Virus record (IMG/VR): IMGVR_UViG_3300023440_000003
Location: 1 to 64,000 of that record
Direction: 5' to 3' (one strand)
Source: a virus
Length of the DNA stretch: 64,000 nucleotides
Positions 46,912 to 56,441 of the stretch are shown here, piece by piece. Numbering within the stretch: position 1 is the stretch's first letter; each line of letters begins with the position of its first letter. The translations under genes were made by a program, and so were the position numbers. The notes beneath the pieces were generated by a model. That model was given only the letters and a program-made list of their open reading frames with translations, ran no database searches and was not told the DNA's origin.

Positions 46912-49900
46912 ATGGTCAAGGAATTCATTCAATTTGTCAAGTCAGTATTTCCGATAGCCACACAGAATCGTGAGATTAAACTGGATAATGTCTATACAGA
47001 TGCTTCCAAAATACCCGATGTATCTGATTATCAAATCCAAAAAAGATACAGACTTGAAGGCCGAAGTTTAAGTGTACCGGTTTATGCAGATTTTACTCTG
47101 TATGAAAAAGGCAAAGTTGTTGCTAAAGCACAGAAGTTGCTAATCGCTCGCGTACCGTTAAAACTTCCTAGAGGAACTTATCTGTTTAAGGGTAATGAGT
47201 TCTTTGTTGCAAATCAGCTTCGTTTGAAGCCAGGAATTTATGTCAGAATTAGAGAAAACGGAGAAGTGGAGGCCCATTTCAATTTAGCTAAGTGGACTTT
47301 TAAAGCTTATTTTAATGGAAGTAAAGTTTATGCTAAGTTCACAAGAGGTCCTGCTATACCTTACTATACATTACTGAAGCTATTTGGTGCTTCTGAAGAT
47401 GAGATTAAAAATGCATTTGGCGAACTATATAATGAGAACATTTTATATGACGAAGATGCTATTCTTGGGTGGTATCGTGCATATTATGGAGAAGGTACTA
47501 AGGAAGAAGCTGTAAAAACATTCAAAAGTATATTATCCTCCGGTTACAGGTTTGATCCGGAAATTTCCAGGCATCTTTTAAATATAGAAGCATCAAACAT
47601 TAATAAAGATGTCCTGCTTGCAGCTTTAAAAAAACTTATCGCAGTACGGAGAGGTGAGAAAGAACCTGATGATAGAGATGCTTTGTTTTTTAAACAGCTA
47701 TTGGAAGAAAGCGATATATTAAGTGAACATTTTCATAATATGAAATCAAAAGTTATTTTTAAAATACGAAGAAATCTAGTATTAAAAGACAAAATAAGAG
47801 ATATTGTTCCTATAGCTGTATTTCAGAGTGTTGTAGACAATGTTTTTACTAAAGATCTTGTAAATCCTTTAAAGCAAACAAATCCAGTAACCATTGCAGA
47901 AAACAATTCCAGAGTAACTATTTTTGGAGAAGGAGGTATTAAGTCAGAATATGCAGTGCCTTATCAGGCTAGAGCACTTAATCCGTCGCATTTTGGTATT
48001 GTAGATCCAGTAAGGACTCCAGAATCTTCAAAGGTAGGGGCTGTATTATTTAGAACAATTGGAGCTGGTAAAGATCCGAAGACTGGTCTACCAGCAACTG
48101 AAGTTTTAGATGTGAAAACAGGAAAGCTTAAACGGATAACATCAACTGAATTTTTTAATTCAAGGGTTGCTTTTCCTGACCAAATTAAAGAAGTAAAAAA
48201 TGGTAAGGTAGTTTTTAAGAACAAGTCTCAGGTAAAAATACTATACCGTGGAAATATTGAAATAGTTCCTGCATCTAAAGTGGATTATGTTGTGCCTAAC
48301 TACATGAATGTTTTTACTGTTTCGACCCTATTTTTACCTTTTTTACAATCATTACACCCTAACCGTGCTTCTAAAGCAGCAAACACCATAACACAAGCAC
48401 TTCCATTAAAATACAGGGAACCTCCTTTGGTCCAAAGCGCAATATCAGAAAATTTATCTATGGTGGATATTGTAGGCAGGCAATATTCAGTGAGATCTCC
48501 TGTGGATGGAGAGATAAAATCGGTTAAGAATAATGTGATAGTCATCAAAGATAAAAAAGGAAAAGAGCATAAAATATCTTTAGCTGATTATCTTCCATTG
48601 AACCAAAATAGTTTCATCTCTATGGAAATTAAAGAAAATATAAAACCTGGCGTAAAGGTAAAAAAGGGAGATTTGCTGGCAGATACTAATTTTACAAAAG
48701 ATGGTCAGTTGGCGTTAGGAGTGAATGCTATTACTGCTTTAATGCCGTTCAAACATTTAAATTTTGAGGATGGTATTGTGGTATCAGAGTCTTTTGCTAA
48801 AAAGCTTACTTCTCAACGTTTATTTCACTTTCGTTATCCTTTAGGTTCTGATGTAAAAATTGACAAAGAACTTTATCGATCACTTTATCCTCATGAATTA
48901 CTTGAAGACAATTATAAAAAGTTGGATGAGGATGGAATAATAAAGAAAGGAGCAGTAGTTAAAGATGGTGATATATTAATAGCGGGCTTAGTAAAAAAGA
49001 AGGAAAGTAAAATAGACGAAATAATTGCTCGGTTAAACAGACGTTTAGTTCAACCCTGGGTAAAAAAGCCATTAATTTGGGATAAAGAGTTTGATGGCAT
49101 AGTAAAAGACGTAATTAAGACAAAACAGTTTATATCTATAACTGTTCTTACTGAAGAACCAGCAATAGTTGGAGACAAATTGACAAACTCTCATGGTTCA
49201 AAAGGAGTCATTGTGCACATAATTCCTGATGATCAAATGCCTAAACTTCCGGATGGTCGAACTGTAGAGGTAATCATAAATCCTGTCTCTATTCTTGGAA
49301 GAAATAATCCATCTCAGGTTTATGAAATGGTAGCTGGAAAAGTAGCTGAAAAACTAAAACAGCCTTTAAAAATTCCAGCATTTGGAGTAGATGACACTCA
49401 TAAGTTATTAAAAAATCTCACCAAACAATATGGGGTTTCGGATACTGAAACTTTAATTGATCCAGTTACCGGAAAGAAAATCCCCAATGTTATGGTTGGT
49501 CCTATGTACATTTATAAACTGGAACATCAAGTAGAAGAAAAAATGTCAGCCAGATACAAAGGAGCCTATGATCAGTGGGATATGACTCCAGCAAAAGGTG
49601 TTGATGAACCTGGACAGGCTGTAGGGCTTATGGAAATATATGCTTTATTGGCTCATGGTGCAGGAAATGTATTAAAAGAAATGGCTACATGGAAGTCAGA
49701 GCGTAATCCTTTATTCTGGGAGGCCATAGAAAATAACTTACCTCCTCCGCCCCCAAAGACTACATTTGTTACTAAAAAATTCGAGAACTTATTGAGAGCT
49801 GCTGGAATTGATGTAAAAAAAGAAGGGCATCTCGTAAGGATAATGCCACTTACTCAAAGCCAGGTTAAATCTCTCACACAAAATCGTTTCATAAAAAATG

Positions 49901-52900
49901 CCAAGATGGTAGTAGCTGGTACTTTAAAAGAAGAAAGTGGTGGTCTTTTTGATCCAGAACTAACTGGTGGTTTACGTGGAGATAAATGGGCTGCTATTAA
50001 GTTACCGGATAAGTTACCTTCACCTATCGTATTGCGTGTGTTTAGCTTATTATTGAATATGAAAGAAAAAGATATTAAAGATATAATTCTTGGTGTTAAA
50101 AAAATTCAGGGAATGTCTGGTTCTGAAGCTATTCTCAAACTGTTAAAGTCTAAATCTTTAGACGAATATTTGAAGCAAGCTCAGGATATGGCTGACGTAG
50201 CTAAGCGGTCTAATAATTTGAACGAGTTAAATAAAGCTAACTTGATTATACGTTTTATAAAATACATGAAGGAGAATAACATTAAATGGGAGGAATTCTT
50301 TCTCGATCGCTTGCCGGTACTCCCTCCTCAATTCCGTCCTGTGTATGTTGATAAACATAACAGGTTATTTCATTCAGATTTTAATCTTGTATACAGAGAT
50401 ATTAAATTACTGGCGGACCAGATCCAGAGAGCAAAGCAGGAAGGTTTACCTGAAGACGAGATTAACAAAATGAAGAAAGATTTATATGAATCTATTGAAA
50501 TTCTGTATGGTCTGGCGGATCCTTCTTCTAGATATTATGGTAAACGTAAACCCAGAGGAATACTTGACTACATTCATGGACCAAAACCTAAAGAAGGTTA
50601 CTACCAGCACAAAGTACTCCGTAAAACTCAGGATTTATCTGGACGCTCTGTTATTGTTCCTAATCCTGGCCTCCATCCAGATGAAATCGGTATCCCAGAG
50701 GAAATGGCGTGGAAGATATTTGAACCTTTTATTTTAGCTAAACTTAAATCAGAGTTTGCTATGTCTCCTGCTGAAGCAAGGATCGAACTGGCTAATCGAG
50801 GTGATAAGGCCAGAAAAGCTTTGGAATTGGTCGCCAGCGAACGGTTAGTTATTGTTAATCGCGCACCTTCACTTCATAAATACAATATGCTCGCTTTTAA
50901 ACCTAAAATTGTTCCAGGACATGCTATACATTTTCCAAACGTCGTAGTATCTATGCAAAGTGGTGATTACGATGGCAACTCGTTAGCTGGTGATGAATAT
51001 GTGATTTATTCGTTGAAAGATGAAATATATTTTCGTCCTATTAAAGACTTTCCTAGGGAAGATTCTCCGTACAAGATTAGTAAAAGAGGTGTTAAATATT
51101 TTAAAGTTCCACCAGGCATCAAGGTTCTTGCCTATGATTATAATACAAACACCTTGAAGTGGGATAAGGTCAGTAGTTTTAGTGAACATCCAGTTCAGAA
51201 AGTTTATAAAGTTAAGACTTATCATGGAGCTTCGGCTGTAGTTACTGGAGATCATTCTTTACTTGTTTTTGATCCAAGAGATTATACTTTCAAACGTATG
51301 TCTCCTTTGGAGATAATGCGTAATAAAAACAGGCGTTTTTTTGTGGTCAGACCTAAGAAAATTCGTCCTCTCGTAGAGGTTCCGCGTATAAAATTAGGCG
51401 ATTTGGAGTTAGATTTGGATTTTGAACTTGGTTATTTAATTGGATGTTATGTTGGGGATGGTTGGGTTGACAATCGGAATGGTTTTTACATTGCTAGTAT
51501 GGATAACGGAATTTACGGTAAGCTTAAAAGACTAATAAAGCGGAAATTTAATGTGGCTATGAAAGCTAGAAAAGCTGTAACCAAGATTTTTAAGGGTTAT
51601 GAAGCAACTTCTAGAAAGTTATACGCTAATTTACCTAAGGAATTCAGACGATTTTTAAAAGAAAATTGTGGAAGCAAAGCTAGTGATAAAAAATTACCTT
51701 CTCCTATTTACTTTTGTTCGCCTGTTATTTTCAGATTAGGATTATTATCTGGTTTACTTGATACGGATGGTACAGTGCATCAATCTTCTGAAGGTAGGTT
51801 CACTATCCTTTATAATACTATTTCTGAAGTTTTAGCAGATGAAGTTAGAATATTAGCTCTTAGTCTTGGTATCAGATCTACGATTAAAAAGGTTAAGAAT
51901 ACAGATGGTGTTGAGTATTTTCAGATTATATTTTCCTGCAAGGATTTAGCTGAAGCTGTTTTTGGAAAAGGTATACACCTTAGACTATATCATACAAAGA
52001 AAAAGAAGATTCTGAGTAAGCTTTTTGAAGTAAAGCGAGATAAACGTTTCAATGGCAGTTTGTTCAATATTGTTCCTATATCTGAAGAGTTAATATATCT
52101 TTTGAATTATTCATATCGAAAAGGTTCTAGATTTTCAGCTGATTTCATCTTAGATACTATTAAGCGTGAATACGTTCCGAAGGAAATGATATCTTCTATA
52201 TTACATAATGTTCATCCTAGACATGAACATTTAAAAAAACAGTTCGAGTTACTTAAAGCTTTTATAGAGACAGATGATGTATGGTTTGATTTTATTACAG
52301 AAGTCATTCCGCAGCAGGAAGTTCCTACCTATGATTTAACTACAGAATCTAAGACTTTTCTGTGTGGTATAGATTTCATAGTTTATGATACTACTGCAAT
52401 ACATGTTCCAGTAACTCAAGAAGCTCTGCAGGATGCAGTAAAGCTTTTACCTTCTCAGAATTGGCTTCATGAGGGGCGTCCTAAAGAAATATGGCTTACG
52501 CCAAAGATTGAAGCAATATGGGGGCTCTATAAAATAACCCGAGACGGAAAAGATAAAAGCAAACAGTTTAAATTCAATAATGTAGATGATGCATTACGTG
52601 CTTTTCACAGAGGTGATATTGACATTACGGATACTGTTGTGATTAATAATCAAAAAACTACTTTAGGTAGAGCCTTAGTTAACCGTATTTTACCTAAAGA
52701 TTTCAGAGATCCTAATATTAAACTAGACAAAACCACTATAAATAAATTGATGCGGAATATTTTTGAAAAATATGGCGGTAAAGAAGGTGCCAGGGTTGCA
52801 GGAGAATTGAATAAACTTGGAGGAGATTTTGCTTATCTTATCGGATTTAAATTGTCTTTAGATGATTTTAGTCCTAAATTTGAGGATTTATTGGACAAAG

Positions 52901-54432
52901 CGTTTGTAGAATCGCTTAAAACTAAAGATCCATCAAAAATTAACCGTAAGGCTATGGAGCTGCGTCAAAAAATAATGAAGTCTTTAATGAAGCAGGATGA
53001 TAACACTTTGGTACAATTAGTTAAATCCGGTACACGCGCTAAAAAAGATTCCTTAATGCAACTTTTAGCTTCGCCAGTACAGCTTGCTGATGTATATGAT
53101 CGTCCAATTCCTGTAATAGTTCCAAGAGGATATGCTAAAGGTATGGACACTATTGATTACTTATTTGCTTCTTATGGTGCTAGAAAAGGAGCGATAGAAA
53201 AAACAGTTAAAACAGGGGAACCTGGAGAGCTTTCAAAAGAACTTGTTGCTGCAGCGATAGATTATGTAATAACTATGGAAGATTGTGGAACTAGAAAAGG
53301 AATCGTTATGGATGTGGATAAGGCAGATGCTTTAAACAGAGCTTTAGCAGAAAATGTGGTTAAAAATGGTAAGATTATTGCAAAACGTAATGAGATAGTT
53401 GATGGTAAAGTATATGAAAAACTCAAAGAATCAGGAGTGAAACAGGTAAAGGTAAGATCACCTTTGACATGTGAAGCCCCTGATGGTATATGTGTGTTAT
53501 GTTATGGTGCTAAACCTGATGGCACAATGCCTCATATAGGAGAATACGTAGGAATTAAGAGTGCACAGTATTTAAGTGAACCTGTAACACAGATGACTAT
53601 ATCTTCTGTACATACTGGTGGACTTGTTAAAGATATGGGCACTTCTTTTCAGGATATTAGAGCCGTAATGGAAATGAGTAATGTGCCTGCTAGAGCCACG
53701 GTTGCTAAAGTTGCTGGCAAAGTAGAAAAAATTGTGAAACGGCCAGAAGGCGGATATGAAATAATAATAGATGGAAAATCTCATATCACTTCTCCATGGG
53801 TTGAACCTAAAGTTAAAGAAGGAGATGAAGTAGCCAAGGGTGATATTTTAACTACTGGTTTACCCCATCCAAAAGATATCTATGATGCCGCAGGCTTGGA
53901 AGCTGCACGTAATTTTGTAGTGAATTATCTTGATACTGCTTATCAACAAAATGGTATGAAGTTAGACAGGCGTCATTTTGAAATTATAGGCAAAGTTATG
54001 TTTGATACAGCTGTTGTTACTGATCCTGGTGACACGGATTTAGTTCCCGGAGATTACGTTAAAATTAATAAACTCAAAGCTTTAAACGCACAGATGCCTC
54101 CAGAAATAGACGTATCTTTAGAAGACGCAGCAGGTAGAATCTTGGCAACTCCTGTAGATAAATATCCTGCAGGTACTAAGTTAACTTCTGAGATAATAGA
54201 TGATTTAAGAAAGAAAAAAATAAAAACCGTAAAAGTTAGAAGCAAGCCAGCATCATTCAAACCCGTAGTTAAAGGTATAGAACAATTGCCATTGCTTCGT
54301 GATGATTGGCTTACAAGAATGGCTTATAGAGATATTAAAAATACTGCTATAGAAGGGGCTCTACGTTCATGGAGTTCTGACTTACAAGGCTACAGTCCGA
54401 TACCAAAATTAGTGTATGGAGAGACTCCATGA
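46912..54432 (+). CDS. rpoBC-like: Fused beta-beta' DNA-directed RNA polymerase, intein-containing
   Basis: The precursor has about 2506 residues; splicing removes 470 and leaves about 2036. The beta half shows NPLKQTNPVT, PSHFGIVDPVRTPES, HLNFEDGIVVSES, VGDKLTNSHGSKGV and YKLEHQVEEKMSAR. The beta' half follows after a PPPPP linker, with QDLSGRSVIVPNPGL, VNRAPSLHKYNM, the catalytic loop SGDYDGN (then intein, then TTAIHVPV), a bridge-helix segment (SGTRAKKDSLMQL), ASYGARKGAIEKTVKT, a Cys cluster (TCEAPDGICVLCYG) and the trigger-loop start SEPVTQMTISSVHTGG. The N-terminal zinc domain of beta' is absent. Start at 46912 fits the promoter; 46900 is possible. It would transcribe phage genes; no alpha, omega or sigma is seen here. 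Confidence 0.93.
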   Translation: MVKEFIQFVKSVFPIATQNREIKLDNVYTDASKIPDVSDYQIQKRYRLEGRSLSVPVYADFTLYEKGKVVAKAQKLLIARVPLKLPRGTYLFKGNEFFVANQLRLKPGIYVRIRENGEVEAHFNLAKWTFKAYFNGSKVYAKFTRGPAIPYYTLLKLFGASEDEIKNAFGELYNENILYDEDAILGWYRAYYGEGTKEEAVKTFKSILSSGYRFDPEISRHLLNIEASNINKDVLLAALKKLIAVRRGEKEPDDRDALFFKQLLEESDILSEHFHNMKSKVIFKIRRNLVLKDKIRDIVPIAVFQSVVDNVFTKDLVNPLKQTNPVTIAENNSRVTIFGEGGIKSEYAVPYQARALNPSHFGIVDPVRTPESSKVGAVLFRTIGAGKDPKTGLPATEVLDVKTGKLKRITSTEFFNSRVAFPDQIKEVKNGKVVFKNKSQVKILYRGNIEIVPASKVDYVVPNYMNVFTVSTLFLPFLQSLHPNRASKAANTITQALPLKYREPPLVQSAISENLSMVDIVGRQYSVRSPVDGEIKSVKNNVIVIKDKKGKEHKISLADYLPLNQNSFISMEIKENIKPGVKVKKGDLLADTNFTKDGQLALGVNAITALMPFKHLNFEDGIVVSESFAKKLTSQRLFHFRYPLGSDVKIDKELYRSLYPHELLEDNYKKLDEDGIIKKGAVVKDGDILIAGLVKKKESKIDEIIARLNRRLVQPWVKKPLIWDKEFDGIVKDVIKTKQFISITVLTEEPAIVGDKLTNSHGSKGVIVHIIPDDQMPKLPDGRTVEVIINPVSILGRNNPSQVYEMVAGKVAEKLKQPLKIPAFGVDDTHKLLKNLTKQYGVSDTETLIDPVTGKKIPNVMVGPMYIYKLEHQVEEKMSARYKGAYDQWDMTPAKGVDEPGQAVGLMEIYALLAHGAGNVLKEMATWKSERNPLFWEAIENNLPPPPPKTTFVTKKFENLLRAAGIDVKKEGHLVRIMPLTQSQVKSLTQNRFIKNAKMVVAGTLKEESGGLFDPELTGGLRGDKWAAIKLPDKLPSPIVLRVFSLLLNMKEKDIKDIILGVKKIQGMSGSEAILKLLKSKSLDEYLKQAQDMADVAKRSNNLNELNKANLIIRFIKYMKENNIKWEEFFLDRLPVLPPQFRPVYVDKHNRLFHSDFNLVYRDIKLLADQIQRAKQEGLPEDEINKMKKDLYESIEILYGLADPSSRYYGKRKPRGILDYIHGPKPKEGYYQHKVLRKTQDLSGRSVIVPNPGLHPDEIGIPEEMAWKIFEPFILAKLKSEFAMSPAEARIELANRGDKARKALELVASERLVIVNRAPSLHKYNMLAFKPKIVPGHAIHFPNVVVSMQSGDYDGNSLAGDEYVIYSLKDEIYFRPIKDFPREDSPYKISKRGVKYFKVPPGIKVLAYDYNTNTLKWDKVSSFSEHPVQKVYKVKTYHGASAVVTGDHSLLVFDPRDYTFKRMSPLEIMRNKNRRFFVVRPKKIRPLVEVPRIKLGDLELDLDFELGYLIGCYVGDGWVDNRNGFYIASMDNGIYGKLKRLIKRKFNVAMKARKAVTKIFKGYEATSRKLYANLPKEFRRFLKENCGSKASDKKLPSPIYFCSPVIFRLGLLSGLLDTDGTVHQSSEGRFTILYNTISEVLADEVRILALSLGIRSTIKKVKNTDGVEYFQIIFSCKDLAEAVFGKGIHLRLYHTKKKKILSKLFEVKRDKRFNGSLFNIVPISEELIYLLNYSYRKGSRFSADFILDTIKREYVPKEMISSILHNVHPRHEHLKKQFELLKAFIETDDVWFDFITEVIPQQEVPTYDLTTESKTFLCGIDFIVYDTTAIHVPVTQEALQDAVKLLPSQNWLHEGRPKEIWLTPKIEAIWGLYKITRDGKDKSKQFKFNNVDDALRAFHRGDIDITDTVVINNQKTTLGRALVNRILPKDFRDPNIKLDKTTINKLMRNIFEKYGGKEGARVAGELNKLGGDFAYLIGFKLSLDDFSPKFEDLLDKAFVESLKTKDPSKINRKAMELRQKIMKSLMKQDDNTLVQLVKSGTRAKKDSLMQLLASPVQLADVYDRPIPVIVPRGYAKGMDTIDYLFASYGARKGAIEKTVKTGEPGELSKELVAAAIDYVITMEDCGTRKGIVMDVDKADALNRALAENVVKNGKIIAKRNEIVDGKVYEKLKESGVKQVKVRSPLTCEAPDGICVLCYGAKPDGTMPHIGEYVGIKSAQYLSEPVTQMTISSVHTGGLVKDMGTSFQDIRAVMEMSNVPARATVAKVAGKVEKIVKRPEGGYEIIIDGKSHITSPWVEPKVKEGDEVAKGDILTTGLPHPKDIYDAAGLEAARNFVVNYLDTAYQQNGMKLDRRHFEIIGKVMFDTAVVTDPGDTDLVPGDYVKINKLKALNAQMPPEIDVSLEDAAGRILATPVDKYPAGTKLTSEIIDDLRKKKIKTVKVRSKPASFKPVVKGIEQLPLLRDDWLTRMAYRDIKNTAIEGALRSWSSDLQGYSPIPKLVYGETP
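50980..52389 (+). mobile_element. Intein with LAGLIDADG endonuclease in the RNA polymerase catalytic loop
   Basis: The 470-residue insert starts with Ser (SLAGDEYV, block A), has a block B with VVTGDH, two LAGLIDADG-type motifs (LGYLIGCYVGDGW and LLSGLLDTDGTV) and ends in PTYDLTTESKTFLCGIDFIV then YD, before Thr+1. The final residue is Asp instead of Asn. Excision joins SGDYDGN to TTAIHVPV, which aligns with NADFDGD-QMAVHVPL of bacterial beta'. The insertion lies exactly in the magnesium-binding motif. Confidence 0.88.
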
Positions 54433-55478
54433 AGATAAGGGTTGCAGAGATTATCTTAGTAGATACACGCAAGGGTAAATTAAAGGTAAAGTGTCTTGAT
54501 AACGAAGAGTTATTCACCATCACCAGAATGGCTGTGATACTTGGATCTTCTAATTATTATTCTGGTTTTTTTAAATATCCAGAGAAGGGCGATAGAGTGC
54601 TGTTATTAGAACAGGAAAATGATCCTGATCCTGTTATCTTACCAATATTTGTACCTGAATCTAGGATAATGTTCGAAGATGAAGATAATGAATTTTATCT
54701 TGTGGAATTGCTTCATTTAATAAACAATCTGGATGCTCAGCCAGGAGATTATGTGATTTATGGAAAAAATGATAATTATGTAATAGTTCGGGCGAACGGT
54801 AATATTATCTTTAAGACTGGCTTTACTAAAGTATTAATGTCCGCTTCCATTAATATAGGAGGTTTTTATACTGATGCTATGAATTTTATATTTAGAAGCC
54901 ATTTAGGTTTATTTGCGTTGAAATTACTTTATAATAGAAACGTTGGACCTTCAGCTATTTTTGAAATCAATCAGCCTCCCAATTTATCTGGCGATTCTCC
55001 ACTTGTTGCATTTAAGGCTGGCAATACTATAAAGAACTTTTTAAGCTTTGAACTTGATAGAAATGACGGAAGTATTAGGTTGTATTCTGATAGTTTTACT
55101 ATTAAAATAGATTCTGATGGTAATCTAGAATATGAAACTGAAGGGAATAATAAAGTGATTATTCGTCAGAATCTAGATCATACTATTGAAGGCAAAGCCG
55201 ATTTAAGAGTTAAACAAGATATATCTACTCAGGTATCTGGAAATGCATCTATTCAAACGTCAGGAGACATGAATATTAAAAGTAAGGAACTGGTTATACA
55301 AGTTACAGGTGATGCTGTGATCAAAGCCACCAATGCTATAGTGGATGCAACTACTGTTACCCTAGGGAAATCGCCTCAATCGCCTATAGTTACGGGATTT
55401 CCTGATGGAACTATGCCAGTGTGTTATGTTACCGGAGCTCCAATACAGGGAAGTACTACATGTAAGGCAGGAAAATGA
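54429..55478 (+). CDS. Baseplate central spike-like protein
   Basis: The 349-residue protein begins with an OB-fold-like barrel (RVAEIILVDTRKGKLKVKCL, GDRVLLLEQENDPDPVI) and ends with a beta-helical needle (IEGKADLRVKQDISTQVSGN and QVTGDAVIKATNAIVDATT) and a Cys-bearing tip (VTGAPIQGSTTCKAGK). This is the gpV/gp5/gp45 layout of phage tail spikes that pierce the outer membrane. Its ATG overlaps the stop of the RNA polymerase by 4 bases, so a polymerase and a structural protein share one transcript. Confidence 0.7.
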   Translation: MKIRVAEIILVDTRKGKLKVKCLDNEELFTITRMAVILGSSNYYSGFFKYPEKGDRVLLLEQENDPDPVILPIFVPESRIMFEDEDNEFYLVELLHLINNLDAQPGDYVIYGKNDNYVIVRANGNIIFKTGFTKVLMSASINIGGFYTDAMNFIFRSHLGLFALKLLYNRNVGPSAIFEINQPPNLSGDSPLVAFKAGNTIKNFLSFELDRNDGSIRLYSDSFTIKIDSDGNLEYETEGNNKVIIRQNLDHTIEGKADLRVKQDISTQVSGNASIQTSGDMNIKSKELVIQVTGDAVIKATNAIVDATTVTLGKSPQSPIVTGFPDGTMPVCYVTGAPIQGSTTCKAGK

Positions 55479-56086
55479 ATTTAATGAATTTAATGGCACA
55501 AGAACTGGGTTGGGTAAATGCTCAGCAGGCAGTTCTGCGATACTCTTTTATAGATTCTTTTGTCAATCCTGGGGATATAGTAATAGATATTGGTGCTGGG
55601 TATGGATTTCTAGGAGATTATATAATTAAAGTGTCTGGAAAGAGCATTACTTACATTCCAGTAGAACCTCATGATGATTTTTATTCACGTCTTGTTGAAA
55701 AATATCCTCATGCTATTAAAAAAAGTTTATTTCACATAGCTTCTCCTTCTAATATTTTTGGTGATATACTTCCCGCTGATGTAGTTGTAGCTTCAGGAGT
55801 AATAGCGGAATTATCTATAGATCGTACTATTAAATTGCCAGTAGATCAGAAAGAAAAATTGTTTATAAAATTACTACTTAGTATTCCTAGCAAAACCTAC
55901 ATCTTTGATATATGGGACAAACATTTCTTTAGGCGTAGGGGTGGAGATACTCAGGTTAGAGTATCGGATCCAGGATTAATACTAAATTACGTCGAAGAAA
56001 ATTTAAATAAGGAAGATAAGGTTTTTTATTTAAGACCCATAAAAGATGACTATGAAGCTTCATTCTTTGTGATAACAAAAAAGTAA
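55475..56086 (+). CDS. SAM-dependent methyltransferase-like protein
   Basis: The 203-residue protein has the class I motif I VIDIGAGYGFLGDYI near residues 36-50, an acidic residue after the second strand (IPVEPHDDF) and a Rossmann-like strand order. It overlaps the spike gene by 4 bases. The substrate could be DNA, RNA, protein or glycan; nothing in the sequence decides. Its N-terminus (WVNAQQAVLRYSFIDSF) is helical. Confidence 0.65.
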   Translation: MNLMNLMAQELGWVNAQQAVLRYSFIDSFVNPGDIVIDIGAGYGFLGDYIIKVSGKSITYIPVEPHDDFYSRLVEKYPHAIKKSLFHIASPSNIFGDILPADVVVASGVIAELSIDRTIKLPVDQKEKLFIKLLLSIPSKTYIFDIWDKHFFRRRGGDTQVRVSDPGLILNYVEENLNKEDKVFYLRPIKDDYEASFFVITKK

Positions 56087-56099
56087 AAGGAGGAATTTT

Positions 56100-56441
56100 A
56101 TGAAGAATTTGATTGTCCAGTATTTTACTTTAGTTCAAAAACAAGTTCCCCAAGCTCAGATGGAAGCATTCGCCAAAAAATCAGGATTAAACACTCAAAA
56201 TATATCTCAAATTGCTAAGATAGTGGTTGCAATAAACAGTGCGTTCAATACAGCAATCCTTGCCACGCAGGATACTCCCGAAGTATTTCCTAAAGTGTTC
56301 GCTAATGTTGTAGATAATAACATGAAAGAATTAGGTCTAGATTTAAATTCTTTACCTAAAGATCTAGTTTTTGGGGTAATAGAGGCTATCTTGGCAATAA
56401 GTTCTCAAATTTTGAATGAAGTGTCCGAGAATCAACCCTGA
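56100..56441 (+). CDS. Small helical hypothetical protein
   Basis: The 113-residue protein follows AAAGGAGGAATTTT. It is alpha-helical with Val/Ile/Ala-rich stretches (IAKIVVAINSAFNTAILATQ, LVFGVIEAILAISSQILNEV) and few charges at the end. It ends overlapping the convergent 655-residue gene by 10 bases. No family is recognised. Confidence 0.55.
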   Translation: MKNLIVQYFTLVQKQVPQAQMEAFAKKSGLNTQNISQIAKIVVAINSAFNTAILATQDTPEVFPKVFANVVDNNMKELGLDLNSLPKDLVFGVIEAILAISSQILNEVSENQP

